A DNA stretch of 64,000 nt from Terracoccus luteus (lineage in GTDB: Bacteria; Actinomycetota; Actinomycetes; Actinomycetales; Dermatophilaceae), in NCBI RefSeq assembly GCF_003635045.1, contig NZ_RBXT01000001.1, positions 3,596,001 to 3,660,000 of the forward strand, in the 5' to 3' direction. Position 1 is the first letter of the stretch; each line of letters begins with the position of its first letter. Made by a program: the position numbers and the translations under genes. Of this stretch, positions 25,832 through 35,034 are shown in pieces. The notes beneath the pieces were generated by a model, which was given only the letters and a program-made list of their open reading frames with translations, was not told the DNA's origin and did not search any database.

Positions 25832-27002
25832 GGTGATGGACGAGCTGACGGGCTGGTGGGAGCGCGGCGAGACCGTCGGCATGGGCACCGTCGTGGGGAC
25901 GTGGCGCTCGGCGCCGCGCCAGCCGGGGGCGGCCATGCTCGTCGGGCCCGGAGGCGAGGCGGTCGGGTCGGTCTCCGGCGGATGTGTCGAGGGCGCCGTG
26001 TACGAGCTGGCGCAGGACGTCGTCGCCTCCGGCCGGCCGGCGTTGCAGCGCTACGGCGTCAGCGACGACGACGCGTACGCCGTGGGCCTGACCTGCGGCG
26101 GCATCCTCGACGTCTTCGTCGAGCCGGTCAGTCGCGAGGCCTTCCCCGAGCTCGGCGAGGTGGCGCGGGACGTCGCCGCCGGGCGCCCGGTCGCCGTCGC
26201 CACCGTCGTGGAGCACCCCGAGCCGACGTGGGTCGGACGCCGCATCGTCGTGCGCCCCGAGGACGGCGACGTGGGCGGTGACGCGGTTGCGACCGCCGCC
26301 CGGACGGCATCCATCGGCAGTGCCCGCGCCGACGACGCGGTGCTCGACGACGCCAGAGGGCTTCTCGCCCAAGGTCGTTCGGGTCTGCTCACCTACGGCC
26401 CCGACGGTGAGCGGCGCGGTGAGGGGATGCGCGTCTTCGTCTCGGCCTTCGCGCCCAAGCCGCGCATGCTCGTCTTCGGCGCCATTGACTTCGCGGCCGC
26501 GGTCGCGCGGGTGGGCTCCTTCCTCGGCTACCAGGTCACGGTCTGCGACGCGCGCCCGGTGTTCGCGACGACGACGCGCTTCCCGGGCGCCGACGAGGTC
26601 GTCGTCCGCTGGCCGAGCGACTACCTGCAGGACCAGGTGGATGCCGGTCGCGTCGACGCGCGCACCGTCGTCGCCGTGCTCACCCACGACCCGAAGTTCG
26701 ACGTGCCGCTGCTCGAGGTGGCGCTGCGGCTGCCGGACGTCGGCTTCGTCGGCGCGATGGGGTCGCGCCGCACCCACGACGACCGGCTCGCCCGGCTGCG
26801 CGAGGCCGGGCTGACCGAGACCGAGCTGGCGCGGCTGTCGTCGCCGATCGGGCTCGACCTCGGGGCCCGCACCCCGGAGGAGACGGCCGTGTCGATCGCC
26901 GCCGAGATCGTCGCCCTGCGGTGGGGCGGGGCCGGCGAGCGCCTCACCGCAACGGACGGGCCCATCCACCACCACCACCACACCGACGCCCCCACCTCCT
27001 GA
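25824..27002 (+). CDS. xdhC: XdhC/CoxF-family molybdenum cofactor insertion protein
   Basis: 392 residues, GTG at 25824 inside the end of coxE. N-terminal XdhC domain with SVSGGCVEGAVYE and LTCGGILDVFVEP (the conserved Cys residues), then a C-terminal Rossmann domain (MLVFGAIDFAAAVARVG, GAMGSRRTHDDR). XdhC proteins bind and sulfurate the molybdenum cofactor before insertion into xanthine or CO dehydrogenases. The last 14 residues include five consecutive His (GPIHHHHHTD), a natural metal-binding tail that is unusual for the family. Confidence 0.9.
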   Translation: MREVMDELTGWWERGETVGMGTVVGTWRSAPRQPGAAMLVGPGGEAVGSVSGGCVEGAVYELAQDVVASGRPALQRYGVSDDDAYAVGLTCGGILDVFVEPVSREAFPELGEVARDVAAGRPVAVATVVEHPEPTWVGRRIVVRPEDGDVGGDAVATAARTASIGSARADDAVLDDARGLLAQGRSGLLTYGPDGERRGEGMRVFVSAFAPKPRMLVFGAIDFAAAVARVGSFLGYQVTVCDARPVFATTTRFPGADEVVVRWPSDYLQDQVDAGRVDARTVVAVLTHDPKFDVPLLEVALRLPDVGFVGAMGSRRTHDDRLARLREAGLTETELARLSSPIGLDLGARTPEETAVSIAAEIVALRWGGAGERLTATDGPIHHHHHTDAPTS

Positions 27003-27123
27003 CCCACCGAGAGGGCGCCAAGACCCCGTCGAGTGGACGCGTGGAGCCCGTCGAGAGGTCACCGGGGCGGGCCGCGGCTAGGGTCCGGTCCATGCCTGCC
27101 GTCGCCCCCCGCCGTCGCCGCCG
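27003..27123. repeat. 22-bp-phased CGTCGAGAGG array
   Basis: Three cores at 27005 (degenerate CACCGAGAGG), 27027 (CGTCGAGTGG) and 27049 (CGTCGAGAGG), each exactly 22 bp apart, ending in GTCACC. The array starts 3 bp after the xdhC stop. Confidence 0.75.
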
Positions 27124-28086
27124 ATGAGCGCGCCCGCGCACCGCGGTGTCGCGCCGGATGCCGGTGCGCCCGCCCGCGTGCCGGTCTGGGCCCTGCTCCC
27201 GCTGGCCGCCGTGGCCTGGTCCGTCGGACTCGGGCCGTGGCTGCTCCTGCGCTCCCGGGTGGGCACGCTCGGCACGCCGTACAACCCCCGCAACGACGTG
27301 CGCGACGCCCTGCTGCCGTTCGTCGTCGACCGCCTGAGCCTGCTGCTGACCCTCACGCTGGCCGGGGGTGTCCTCGCCGGGCTCACCCCCCTCGTGCGCG
27401 GTGCCGCGAGACCCCAGCGGACGGCATCCTCGGCGCTGGTCGTGCTCGGAGCGCTGGTCGCCGCCTCGACAGCGGTGCTGCAGACGTTGGCACCCGAGCC
27501 CGACCTCGGGGGGTCGGCGGCCCAGGCCGGCACGGTGCGGCTGGCGTTCGTCGCCCTCACGGCGGCCGGCACGGTCGTCGGCGTCGTGCTCGGTCTGCTC
27601 GTCTCGCTCGGCGGGCCGGCGCTGCGGGTCATGGCGGCCGCCCCGGCGTCGATCGTGATCGCGGGCTGGGCGGGTCAGCTGGTGCTCTCCGCCCGCAGCG
27701 ACCTCGACCCCGCAGGCGTGCCGGCGTGGGTCTCGCCGGGGCTGTCCGTCGTCGCGGCCGTCGGCGTCGGTGTGCTGCTCGCCCGGCTCGGCCTCGGCAG
27801 CGTGGGCCGGGTGCTCGCGTGGGCGGTCACGGCGTTCCTGCTCGTCGCCACGCCGGCGGCGCTGACGACCGCGCGCTACCTCCTCGAGGCACTGCCGCGC
27901 ACCCCGATGCGGGTGGACGCCGTCACCGAGCTCGTCACCGACGGGCTCGCCCTGCTCCGCCTCGCCACGGCCCAGAACCTCACGGTCGTCGCTCTCTGGA
28001 GCCCGGCCATGCTGGCCCTGCTCGCCCTCGCCGTGGGCGCCGTGGGCGCCGGGGTCAGTGCGAGGAGGAGGTCTTCCAGAGGTTGA
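27124..28086 (+). CDS. polytopic membrane protein of unknown function
   Basis: 320 residues, ATG at 27124. About eight hydrophobic segments, for example ALLPLAAVAWSVGLGPWLLL, LLLTLTLAGGVLAGLTPLV, ALVVLGALVAASTAVLQ and LVSLGGPALRVMAAAPASIV. No transporter signature recognised. It sits between the maturation genes and the cox structural genes on the same strand, so it could be linked to CO metabolism or be independent. Its 3' end overlaps the convergent aldo/keto reductase gene by 32 bp. Confidence 0.7.
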   Translation: MSAPAHRGVAPDAGAPARVPVWALLPLAAVAWSVGLGPWLLLRSRVGTLGTPYNPRNDVRDALLPFVVDRLSLLLTLTLAGGVLAGLTPLVRGAARPQRTASSALVVLGALVAASTAVLQTLAPEPDLGGSAAQAGTVRLAFVALTAAGTVVGVVLGLLVSLGGPALRVMAAAPASIVIAGWAGQLVLSARSDLDPAGVPAWVSPGLSVVAAVGVGVLLARLGLGSVGRVLAWAVTAFLLVATPAALTTARYLLEALPRTPMRVDAVTELVTDGLALLRLATAQNLTVVALWSPAMLALLALAVGAVGAGVSARRRSSRG

Positions 28087-29098
28087 TGCCACCCTCGACC
28101 GCGTGCTGGTCGATGCGCTCCAGCTCGTCGTCGCTGAAGTCGAGGTTGCCGAGGGCGCCGAGGCTGTCCTCGAGCTGACGCACCGACGACGCGCCGATGA
28201 GCACCGAGGTCACCCGCGGGTCGCGCAGCACCCACGCCAGCGCGAGCTGGGCCAACGACTGGCCACGCGACTGCGCCATGTCGTTGAGCGCACGGATGTG
28301 GGTGAGGTTCTGCTCCGTCAGCAGGTCGGGCGAGAGCGACTTGCCCTGCGCCGCGCGCGAGCCCTCGGGCACGCCGTCGAGGTACTTGTCGGTGAGCATG
28401 CCCTGCGCCAGCGGCGAGAACGCGATGCAGCCCACGCCTTCCTCGCCGAGCACGTCGAGCAGGTCCTCCTCGACCCAGCGGTTGAGCATCGAGTAGCTGG
28501 GTTGGTGGATGATCAGCGGCGTCCCGAGCTCACGCAGGATGCCGACCGCCTCGCGGGTGCGCGGGCCGGAGTAGCTCGAGATGCCGACGTAGAGCGCCTT
28601 GCCCTGCCGCACCGCGGTGTCGAGGGCGCCCATCGTCTCCTCGAGCGGGGTCGTGTCGTCGAAGCGGTGGCTGTAGAAGATGTCGACGTAGTCGACACCC
28701 ATGCGCTGCAGCGACTGGTCGAGCGAGGCGAGCACGTACTTGCGGCTGCCGCCGCCCTGGCCGTACGGCCCGGGCCACATGTCGTAGCCGGCCTTGCTCG
28801 AGAGGACGAGCTCGTCGCGGTAGCGCCGGAAGTCCTGCGCGTAGATCGTGCCGAAGTTGCGCTCGGCACTGCCGTAGGGCGGTCCGTAGTTGTTGGCGAG
28901 GTCGAAGTGGGTCACGCCGAGGTCGAAGGCGCGGCGCAGCGTGGCGCGCTGGCTCTCCAGCGGCACGTCGTCGCCGAAGTTGTGCCACAGCCCCAGCGAC
29001 ACGGCCGGCAGGTCCAGCCCGCTGCGGCCGGTGCGGCGGTAGGTCATCGAGTCGTAGCGCGAGCGGTCGGCCTGGTAGTCGTCGGCGTGCATCGTCAT
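28055..29098 (-). CDS. aldo/keto reductase, L-glyceraldehyde-3-phosphate reductase-like (YghZ)
   Basis: 347 residues, ATG at 29098 (a second ATG at 29092). TIM-barrel reductase with THFDLANNYGPPYGSAE (catalytic Asp and Tyr), LVLSSKAGYDMWPGPYG (Lys) and RVTSVLIGASSVRQLED (NADPH binding). The WPGPYG and GGGSRKY pattern is typical of the YghZ/Gpr subgroup, which detoxifies methylglyoxal and L-GAP. It is convergent with, and overlaps by 32 bp, the membrane protein gene. Confidence 0.9.
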   Translation of the reverse strand: MTMHADDYQADRSRYDSMTYRRTGRSGLDLPAVSLGLWHNFGDDVPLESQRATLRRAFDLGVTHFDLANNYGPPYGSAERNFGTIYAQDFRRYRDELVLSSKAGYDMWPGPYGQGGGSRKYVLASLDQSLQRMGVDYVDIFYSHRFDDTTPLEETMGALDTAVRQGKALYVGISSYSGPRTREAVGILRELGTPLIIHQPSYSMLNRWVEEDLLDVLGEEGVGCIAFSPLAQGMLTDKYLDGVPEGSRAAQGKSLSPDLLTEQNLTHIRALNDMAQSRGQSLAQLALAWVLRDPRVTSVLIGASSVRQLEDSLGALGNLDFSDDELERIDQHAVEGGINLWKTSSSH

Positions 29099-29187
29099 GA
29101 CCCCAGTCTCCACGCCGCCCCGGGAGCCCGCCCACCGGCATCCGGACCGGTCCGCCCCGCTCCGCCCGGCGAGCCCCCGGCCGGGCG

Positions 29188-29253
29188 AACACACCGAGCA
29201 AGGTGCAGATCCGCGAGTTGCAACTCATGGATCTGCACCTTGCTCGGTGTGTT
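29188..29253. repeat. perfect 25-bp hairpin, copy 1 of a repeated structured element
   Basis: Left arm 29188-29212 begins AACACACCGAGCAAGG; the right arm 29229-29253 is its exact complement. The 16-nt loop contains the palindrome GAGTTGCAACTC. The same outer arm and loop sequence recur at 45852-45925, with different but still paired bases in the middle of the stem. Confidence 0.9.
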
Positions 29254-29362
29254 GCGCGGGAGCCGAGCAGGGACCCGGCCGGCCACCGACACGACCCGCG
29301 CCGATACGACGCCCACCGGCATCCGACCGGGTTCGGCGATACCCCTTGTGTCAGTGCAACTT

Positions 29363-29368
29363 TTGACA
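29363..29368 (+). promoter_or_regulatory. possible -35 box of the coxS promoter
   Basis: TTGACA, 55 bp before the coxS ATG in a locally AT-richer stretch. No clear -10 hexamer at 17 bp spacing, so this is tentative. The coxS ribosome site GGAGGA at 29410-29415 is strong. Confidence 0.3.
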
Positions 29369-29423
29369 AAGACTGCGACCACCGGGGGAACGTCGGCTGC
29401 AGTGTGGCAGGAGGACATTTCGC

Positions 29424-29987
29424 ATGACTCGTATCAGTGTGACCGTCGACGGTGTGAAGTACACCGACGAGGTCGAGCCCAGGACCCTGCTGGTCCACCA
29501 CCTTCGCGAACGGCTCGGCAAGACGGGGACCGTCGTCGGCTGCGACACGAGCAACTGCGGCGCCTGCACCGTGCACCTCGACGGGATCAGCGTGAAGTCG
29601 TGCAACGTGCTGGCCGTGCAGGCCGACGGTCACGAGGTGACGACCATCGAGGGTCTCGCCAAGGGCGGCGAGCTGCACCCGGTGCAGCAGGCGTTCCACG
29701 AGTGCCACGCCCTGCAGTGCGGCTACTGCACGCCGGGCATGATCATGCAGACCTGCAGCCTGCTCAGCGAGAACCCCGACCCGAGCGAGAGCGAGATCCG
29801 CGAGGGCCTCGAGGGCAATCTCTGCCGGTGCACCGGCTACCACAACATCGTCAAGGCGGTGCAGCAGGCGGCCAAGGCCGGCTCGGGTGCCTCGTCGCAG
29901 GGCACGGATGCCGGTGGGTCGGGTGTCGCCGACGGCAGCCCGGCCGAGACGGCCGAGGCCGAGCAGACGGTGGGGGCGACGGCATGA
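29424..29987 (+). CDS. coxS: CO dehydrogenase-type small subunit, two [2Fe-2S] clusters
   Basis: 187 residues, ATG at 29424 with GGAGG upstream. Plant-type cluster ligands are Cys40, Cys45, Cys48 and Cys60. The second cluster uses Cys99, Cys102, Cys134 and Cys136 ([15 protein letters not shown]). The C-terminal ~40 residues (after AAKAGSG) are a low-complexity acidic tail with a GGATGCCG octamer, longer than usual for CoxS. It transfers electrons from the molybdenum site in CoxL to FAD in CoxM. The stop overlaps the coxL start (ATGA). Confidence 0.93.
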   Translation: MTRISVTVDGVKYTDEVEPRTLLVHHLRERLGKTGTVVGCDTSNCGACTVHLDGISVKSCNVLAVQADGHEVTTIEGLAKGGELHPVQQAFHECHALQCGYCTPGMIMQTCSLLSENPDPSESEIREGLEGNLCRCTGYHNIVKAVQQAAKAGSGASSQGTDAGGSGVADGSPAETAEAEQTVGATA

Positions 29988-32536
29988 CCATCACCGACGA
30001 CCGCCCCGACACCGCGACCGACGGCCCCGGGAATGAGGTCGGCAAGGCGCGCCGCCGCAAGGAGGACCAGCGTCTCATCACCGGTCGCACGCGCTGGACC
30101 GACAACATCACCCTGCCGGGCATGCTGCACCTCGCCATGGTGCGAAGCCCCTTCGCACACGCGACGATCCGCTCGATCGACACGTCCGAGGCGAAGACGG
30201 CATCCGGTGTCGTCGACGTCGTGACCGGGGCCGACATCAAGGACGTCCAGGGCGTCAACGCCAACGCCTGGCCGATCACCCCCGACCAGGTCACGCCGAC
30301 GCACCTGCCGGTCGCGGTCGAGCGGGTCGCCTGCGCCGGTGAGATCGTCGCCGTCGTCGTGGCCCGCAGCGCCGCCGAGGCCCGTGACGCCGCCGAGCTG
30401 GTCGACGTCGACTACGACGAGCTGCCGGCCGTGCTCGACCTCAAGGAGGCCGCGAACGACACGGTGCTCGCCCACCCCGACCTCGGCACGAACAAGTCGG
30501 CGTTCTGGCAGCTCGACTCGGCCGAGCAGGGCTCGGGCGGCGACGTCGAGGCCGCCATCGCGGAGGCCCGCACCGACGGGGTCGTCATCGAGCGAGAGTT
30601 CCGCCAGCAGCGCCTCATCCCCGCCTTCATGGAGCCGCGGTCGGTCGTCGTCGACCCGACCGGCGAGCAGATGACGGTGTGGTCGTCCACGCAGATCCCG
30701 CACATCCTGCGGTTCCTCGTGGCCGCGACGATGGGCATTCCCGAGTCGAAGGTGCGCGTCATCGCGCCCGACGTGGGCGGCGGGTTCGGCGGCAAGCTGC
30801 AGACGACGCCGGAGGAGTTCGCGACCATCGCGATCTCGCGCCGGCTCGGCAAGCCGTGCAAGTACACGGAGACGCGGTCGGAGTCGCTGCTCAGCGGGCA
30901 CCACGGCCGCGACCAGTGGCAGAAGCTGACCCTCTCGGCGAAGAAGGACGGCACCGTCACCGGTCTCAAGGTCGACCTGCTCGCCGACATGGGCGCCTAC
31001 GTCGCCATCGTCGGTGGCGGCGTCCCGGTGCTGGGCGCGTGGATGTTCAACTCGATCTACAAGTTCCCCGCGTACCAGTTCAACTGCCAGACGGTGCTGA
31101 CGAACAAGACGTGGGTCGACGCCTACCGCGGGGCCGGCCGCCCCGAGGCGACGTTCGGCATCGAGCGGATGATGGACGAGCTCGCCGCCGAGCTGGGGCG
31201 CGACCCGCTCGAGGTGCGCGAGCAGAACTGGATCCGCCACGACGAGTTCCCCTTCACCACGGTGGCCGGGATGACCTACGACTCGGGCAACTACGAGGCC
31301 GCGACCGAGAAGGCCAAGCAGCTCTTCGGCTACGACGAGCTGCGCGCCGAGCAGAAGCGGCGCCGCGAGAGCAACGACCCGGTGCAGCTCGGCATCGGCG
31401 TCTCGACCTTCACCGAGATGTGCGGGCTCGCCCCGTCACGCGTGCTCGGCCAGCTGAACTACGGCGCCGGCGGGTGGGAGCACGCGAGCATCCGCATGCT
31501 CGCCACGGGCAAGGTCGAGGTCATCACCGGCGTCTCACCGCACGGGCAGGGCCACGAGACGGCCTGGAGCCAGATCGTCGCCGACCGGCTCGGGGTTCCC
31601 TTCGACGACGTCGAGGTGCTGCACGGCGACACGCAGATCGCGCCGCGCGGTCTCGACACCTACGGCTCGCGCTCGCTCGTCGTCGGGGCCGAGGCGGTCG
31701 TGCGCGCCGCGGACAAGGTGATCGAGAAGGCCAAGGTCTTCGCCGCCCACCTGCTCGAGGCGAGCGAGGACGACCTCGAGTTCAAGGCCGGTCGCTTCGA
31801 GGTCAAGGGCACCGACAAGGGCGTCGGCATCGCCGAGATCGCCCTCGCCACCTTCGCGGCCCACAACCTGCCCGACGGGGCCGAGCCGAGCATCGACGCC
31901 GACGCGACGTACGACCCGGTCGCGTTCAGCTTCCCGCACGGCACCCACCTGTGCGCGATGGAGGTCGACACCGAGACCGGCGCCTCGAGCATGCGCTCGT
32001 ACGTCTGCGTCGACGACATCGGCACCATCGTCAACCCCCTCATCGTCGAGGGGCAGGTGCACGGCGGCCTCGTCCAGGGCATCGCCCAGGCGCTGTGGGA
32101 GGGGGCCGAGTACGACGAGCAGGGCACCCTCGTCACCGGCTCGTTCGTCGACTACACCCTGCCGACGTCGGCCGACACCATCAGCTTCGTCACCGACCAC
32201 ACGGTCTCGCCGTCGACGACGAACACGTTGGGCACCAAGGGAGTCGGCGAGGCCGGCACCATCGCCTCGACGCCGGCGGTCGTCAACGCCATCGTCGACG
32301 CGGTGCGCTCGTTCGGCATCGACGACATCACGATGCCGTGCACGCCCGAGCGCGTGTGGAAGGCCATCCAGGCCGGCAAGCGACCCCCGGTGGAGGGCGA
32401 GCGCGACGCGCAGCCGCACTTCGACGAGGGCCTGCCCAACCAGGACGACCCCGGCACGTCACCTGCGACCGGCTCCACGGCATCCGGCTCGGTCTCCGGC
32501 TCCGGCTCCGACTCCACGGAAGGTGGTGCGCGGTGA
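29984..32536 (+). CDS. coxL: molybdenum hydroxylase large subunit, form II CO dehydrogenase type
   Basis: 850 residues, ATG at 29984. Cofactor-binding motifs include [10 protein letters not shown] (265-273) and the late GVGEAG with the catalytic Glu756. The active-site loop reads AYRGAGR (380-386), the form II signature, not the form I loop AYxCSFR with the Cys that carries copper. Form II enzymes have been called putative CO dehydrogenases; their real substrate is not settled. Gene order S-L-M is that of form II. The ~40-residue Ser/Gly-rich C-terminal tail is probably disordered. Coupled to both neighbours by 4 bp overlaps. Confidence 0.92.
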   Translation: MTITDDRPDTATDGPGNEVGKARRRKEDQRLITGRTRWTDNITLPGMLHLAMVRSPFAHATIRSIDTSEAKTASGVVDVVTGADIKDVQGVNANAWPITPDQVTPTHLPVAVERVACAGEIVAVVVARSAAEARDAAELVDVDYDELPAVLDLKEAANDTVLAHPDLGTNKSAFWQLDSAEQGSGGDVEAAIAEARTDGVVIEREFRQQRLIPAFMEPRSVVVDPTGEQMTVWSSTQIPHILRFLVAATMGIPESKVRVIAPDVGGGFGGKLQTTPEEFATIAISRRLGKPCKYTETRSESLLSGHHGRDQWQKLTLSAKKDGTVTGLKVDLLADMGAYVAIVGGGVPVLGAWMFNSIYKFPAYQFNCQTVLTNKTWVDAYRGAGRPEATFGIERMMDELAAELGRDPLEVREQNWIRHDEFPFTTVAGMTYDSGNYEAATEKAKQLFGYDELRAEQKRRRESNDPVQLGIGVSTFTEMCGLAPSRVLGQLNYGAGGWEHASIRMLATGKVEVITGVSPHGQGHETAWSQIVADRLGVPFDDVEVLHGDTQIAPRGLDTYGSRSLVVGAEAVVRAADKVIEKAKVFAAHLLEASEDDLEFKAGRFEVKGTDKGVGIAEIALATFAAHNLPDGAEPSIDADATYDPVAFSFPHGTHLCAMEVDTETGASSMRSYVCVDDIGTIVNPLIVEGQVHGGLVQGIAQALWEGAEYDEQGTLVTGSFVDYTLPTSADTISFVTDHTVSPSTTNTLGTKGVGEAGTIASTPAVVNAIVDAVRSFGIDDITMPCTPERVWKAIQAGKRPPVEGERDAQPHFDEGLPNQDDPGTSPATGSTASGSVSGSGSDSTEGGAR

Positions 32537-33390
32537 TCCCCGCATCCTTCGACTACCTCGCCCCGACGACGGTCGAGGAGGCGCTCGCCGCCCTCGCCGA
32601 GCACGGTGACGAGGCCAAGGTGCTCGGCGGCGGGCAGTCGCTGCTGCCGATCCTGCGCATGCGCCTCAACGCCCCCGGGGTCGTCGTCGACCTCGGGCGC
32701 GTCGAGGCCCTGCGCGGCATCCGTGAGGAGGGCGACGAGGTCGTCATCGGCTCCATGGCCACCTACGCCGACGTGCTCGCCTCGGACGTGGTCAGCACCC
32801 ACGCGGCGCTGCTGGCCAAGGCGGTCAAGACCGTCGCCGACCCGCAGATCCGCCACCGGGGGACCGTCGGCGGCGCGCTCGTGCACGCCGACCCGGCGGG
32901 CGACGTGGGCGCGCCCGTGCTCGCCCTCGGTGCCCGGCTCGTCATCGCCGGCGAGGGCGGTCAGACCCGCACGGTCGAGGCCGACGACTTCTTCGAGGAC
33001 CTCTTCACGACGGCGGTCGGCGACGGCGAGCTGCTCACCGAGGTGCGCATCCCGAAGCACACCGGGTGGGGCGCGCACTACGAGAAGTTCGTGCGCGTGA
33101 GCCACCAGTGGTCGATCGTCGGGGTCGCCGCCGCGGTGCGCACCGACGGCGGCTCGATCGCCGAGGCCCGGGTCGGCCTGACCAACATGGGCTCGACCCC
33201 GTTGCGCGCCAAGGCCGTCGAGGCAGCGCTCGTCGGACGACCGGCGACCGACGAGGCGGTGCGTGAGGCGGTGGCCGCGGTCACCGACGGGACGAACCCG
33301 CCCTCCGACCTCAACGGCGACGCCGACTACCGCCGGCACCTCGCCACGGTGCTGACCCGGCGGGCCGTCCTGGCGGCGGCGGGCGCGTGA
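32533..33390 (+). CDS. coxM: CO dehydrogenase-type medium subunit, FAD-binding
   Basis: 285 residues, GTG at 32533 overlapping the coxL stop. FAD motifs AKVLGGGQSLLP and IRHRGTVGGALVHADPAGD are present, followed by the CO_deh_flav_C domain (RVSHQWSIVGVAAAV). It passes electrons from the iron-sulfur subunit to quinone or another acceptor. coxG follows after 7 bp. Confidence 0.93.
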   Translation: MIPASFDYLAPTTVEEALAALAEHGDEAKVLGGGQSLLPILRMRLNAPGVVVDLGRVEALRGIREEGDEVVIGSMATYADVLASDVVSTHAALLAKAVKTVADPQIRHRGTVGGALVHADPAGDVGAPVLALGARLVIAGEGGQTRTVEADDFFEDLFTTAVGDGELLTEVRIPKHTGWGAHYEKFVRVSHQWSIVGVAAAVRTDGGSIAEARVGLTNMGSTPLRAKAVEAALVGRPATDEAVREAVAAVTDGTNPPSDLNGDADYRRHLATVLTRRAVLAAAGA

Positions 33391-33397
33391 CCGGCTG

Positions 33398-34195
33398 ATG
33401 GACCTCACGCACTCCTTCACCGTCCCCACCTCCGTCGACGAGGCCTGGAGCCTCTTCATGGACCTCGAGAAGGTCGGCAGCTGCTTCCCCGGCGCGACCG
33501 TCACCGAGGTGCGCGACGACGGCTTCTCGGGCACCGTCAAGGTCAAGCTCGGCCCGATCGCCATGCTCTACAGCGGCAGTGGGTCGTTCGTCGAGCGTGA
33601 CGACGACGCCAAGATGGCCGTCATCGAGGCCAAGGGCAAGGACAAGCGCGGCAACGGCACCGCCGGTGCGACCGTCACCATCCAGCTCTCGCCCGACGGC
33701 TCGGGCGCCCGTGCCGACGTCGTCACCGACCTCGCCGTCACCGGCAAGCCCGCGCAGTTCGGCCGCGGCGTCATGCAGGACGTCAGCGACAAGCTGCTCC
33801 AGGCCTTCGTGGCCTGCGTCGAGAAGCAGCTCGGCGGCGGCGAGGCGTCGGGGGGCGGTGTCACATCGACCAGCCCGGATGCCGGTCAGCCGGCTCCGGC
33901 GCCCACCGGACCCCCGCCGTCGGCGGGCGAACCCGCCTCCGTCATGGAGGAGGAGAGCGAGTTCGTCGAGACGGCGAGCGACGCCCTCGCGAGCGACACG
34001 GCATCCACCGCGGCTCCGGCCGCACCCAAGGCCGTCCCGACGGTGGGTCGCGTGGCAGCGCTCGCCGATGACGACGACGGGGCCCTCGACCTCGGCTCGG
34101 CCGTGATCCCGGTGCTCGCCCGTCGCTACGCCCCGCTCGCCGGGGCGGCGGTGGCCGGCATCCTCGTCGGCTGGCTCGCCGGACGCCGTCGCTGA
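33398..34195 (+). CDS. coxG: CoxG-like SRPBCC protein with C-terminal membrane anchor
   Basis: 265 residues, ATG at 33398. Residues 1-150 are an SRPBCC fold of the CoxG/carbon monoxide dehydrogenase subunit G family (FTVPTSVDEAWSLFMDLEKVGSCFPGA). A ~90-residue Pro/Ala/Glu-rich linker leads to a single C-terminal hydrophobic helix (YAPLAGAAVAGILVGWLAG) with a basic end. In well-studied CO oxidisers CoxG is linked to membrane attachment of the enzyme. This tail-anchor layout fits that role. Its stop lies in a CGTCGAG repeat. Confidence 0.88.
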   Translation: MDLTHSFTVPTSVDEAWSLFMDLEKVGSCFPGATVTEVRDDGFSGTVKVKLGPIAMLYSGSGSFVERDDDAKMAVIEAKGKDKRGNGTAGATVTIQLSPDGSGARADVVTDLAVTGKPAQFGRGVMQDVSDKLLQAFVACVEKQLGGGEASGGGVTSTSPDAGQPAPAPTGPPPSAGEPASVMEEESEFVETASDALASDTASTAAPAAPKAVPTVGRVAALADDDDGALDLGSAVIPVLARRYAPLAGAAVAGILVGWLAGRRR

Positions 34196-34233
34196 CCACT
34201 CGACGGGGGCGTGGCGCCCTCTCGACGAGGTGG
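34196..34233. repeat. 22-bp-phased CGTCGAGAGG array, reverse orientation
   Basis: Cores (as complement) at 34196-34205 and 34218-34227, 22 bp apart. The GTGGTCA end overlaps the coxG stop codon region. It separates coxG from the next gene. Confidence 0.75.
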
Positions 34234-34290
34234 TAGGACAGGGGGTGGGGCTCCGGTGACCGCCGGAGCCCACCCGATCGAAGGAGCACC

Positions 34291-34941
34291 ATGTCTCGCG
34301 TCGTCGTCATCGGTGGCCACGGCAAGGTGGCGTTGCTCGCAGCGCCGCTGCTGTCGGAGGCCGGCCACGAGGTCATCTCCGTCATCCGCAACCCCGAGCA
34401 CGAGGCCGACGTGCGGGACGCCCGCGCCGAGCCCGTCGTCGCCGACGTCGAGTCGGCGTCGACCGGGCAGATGGTCGACCTGGTGCGCGGCGCGGACGTC
34501 GTCGTGTGGTCGGCCGGTGCCGGCGGGGGCAGCCCGGAACGCACCTACGCGGTCGACCGTGACGCCGCGATCCGGTCGATGGAGGCCGCGCGGCAGGCCG
34601 GCGTGCAGCGGTACGTCATGGTCAGCTACTTCGGTGCCGGCCCCGACCACGGCGTGCCGGAGGACAACTCGTTCTTCGCCTACGCCGAGGCCAAGACGGC
34701 GGCCGACGAGCACCTCGCCTCGACCGAGCTGCGGTGGACGATCCTGCGCCCGAGCGGCCTGACCCTCGACGAGCCGACCGGGCTCGTGGAGTTCGGTGAC
34801 GACGTCGAGGCGGGGCACGTGTCGCGCGCGAACGTGGCGCGGGTCATCGCCGCCGTCGTCGACGCCCCCGACTCGACGTCCGGCCGCGAACTCGCCTTCA
34901 ACGACGGTGACCGCCCGATCTCCGAGCTCGTCGGCGGCTGA
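34291..34941 (+). CDS. NAD(P)H-binding protein, atypical SDR (NmrA/YwnB-like)
   Basis: 216 residues, ATG at 34291 with AAGGAG 8 nt upstream. Rossmann start VVVIGGHGKVALLAAPLL, then VVWSAGAGGG and RYVMVSYFGAG, with YAEAKTAADEHL providing a Tyr-x-x-x-Lys-like pair and LRWTILRPSGLTLDEP typical of the family. Likely an NADPH-dependent reductase or redox sensor. It ends at a strong terminator; no evident link to the cox genes. Confidence 0.87.
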   Translation: MSRVVVIGGHGKVALLAAPLLSEAGHEVISVIRNPEHEADVRDARAEPVVADVESASTGQMVDLVRGADVVVWSAGAGGGSPERTYAVDRDAAIRSMEAARQAGVQRYVMVSYFGAGPDHGVPEDNSFFAYAEAKTAADEHLASTELRWTILRPSGLTLDEPTGLVEFGDDVEAGHVSRANVARVIAAVVDAPDSTSGRELAFNDGDRPISELVGG

Positions 34942-34980
34942 ACGCGACCGGCCGTCCGGTCGACGGAACTGCTGACACGA

Positions 34981-35016
34981 CAGGGCGCTCCGGTACCTCG
35001 GTATCGGAGCGCCCTG
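34981..35016. terminator. 15-bp stem-loop between convergent genes
   Basis: Arms 34981-34995 (CAGGGCGCTCCGGTA) and 35002-35016 pair over 15 positions with one G-U, around a CCTCGG loop. It lies 39 bp after the + reductase gene and 18 bp beyond the end of the - small ORF, so it serves both directions. Confidence 0.85.
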
Positions 35017-35034
35017 TGCCGTCTCGTCTCCGGC

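Larger units (their letters stand above)
29099..29423. other. gene-free region upstream of coxS with a long hairpin
   Basis: 325 bp between the divergent aldo/keto reductase and coxS. It holds the 25-bp hairpin described separately (29188-29253), two GGATGCCG octamers in reverse orientation (about 29138 and 29313) and a less GC-rich stretch at 29338-29375 just before coxS that should contain the cox promoter. Confidence 0.6.

Noticed and set aside
26960-26990. His-tract in XdhC as a vector-derived tag
   Set aside because: It is followed by native-looking residues and a genomic repeat, with no cloning-site or vector sequence; natural origin is more likely.
29188-29253. Rho-independent terminator of the aldo/keto reductase gene
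   Set aside because: It lies upstream of that gene's start, not after its end, so it cannot serve as its terminator.
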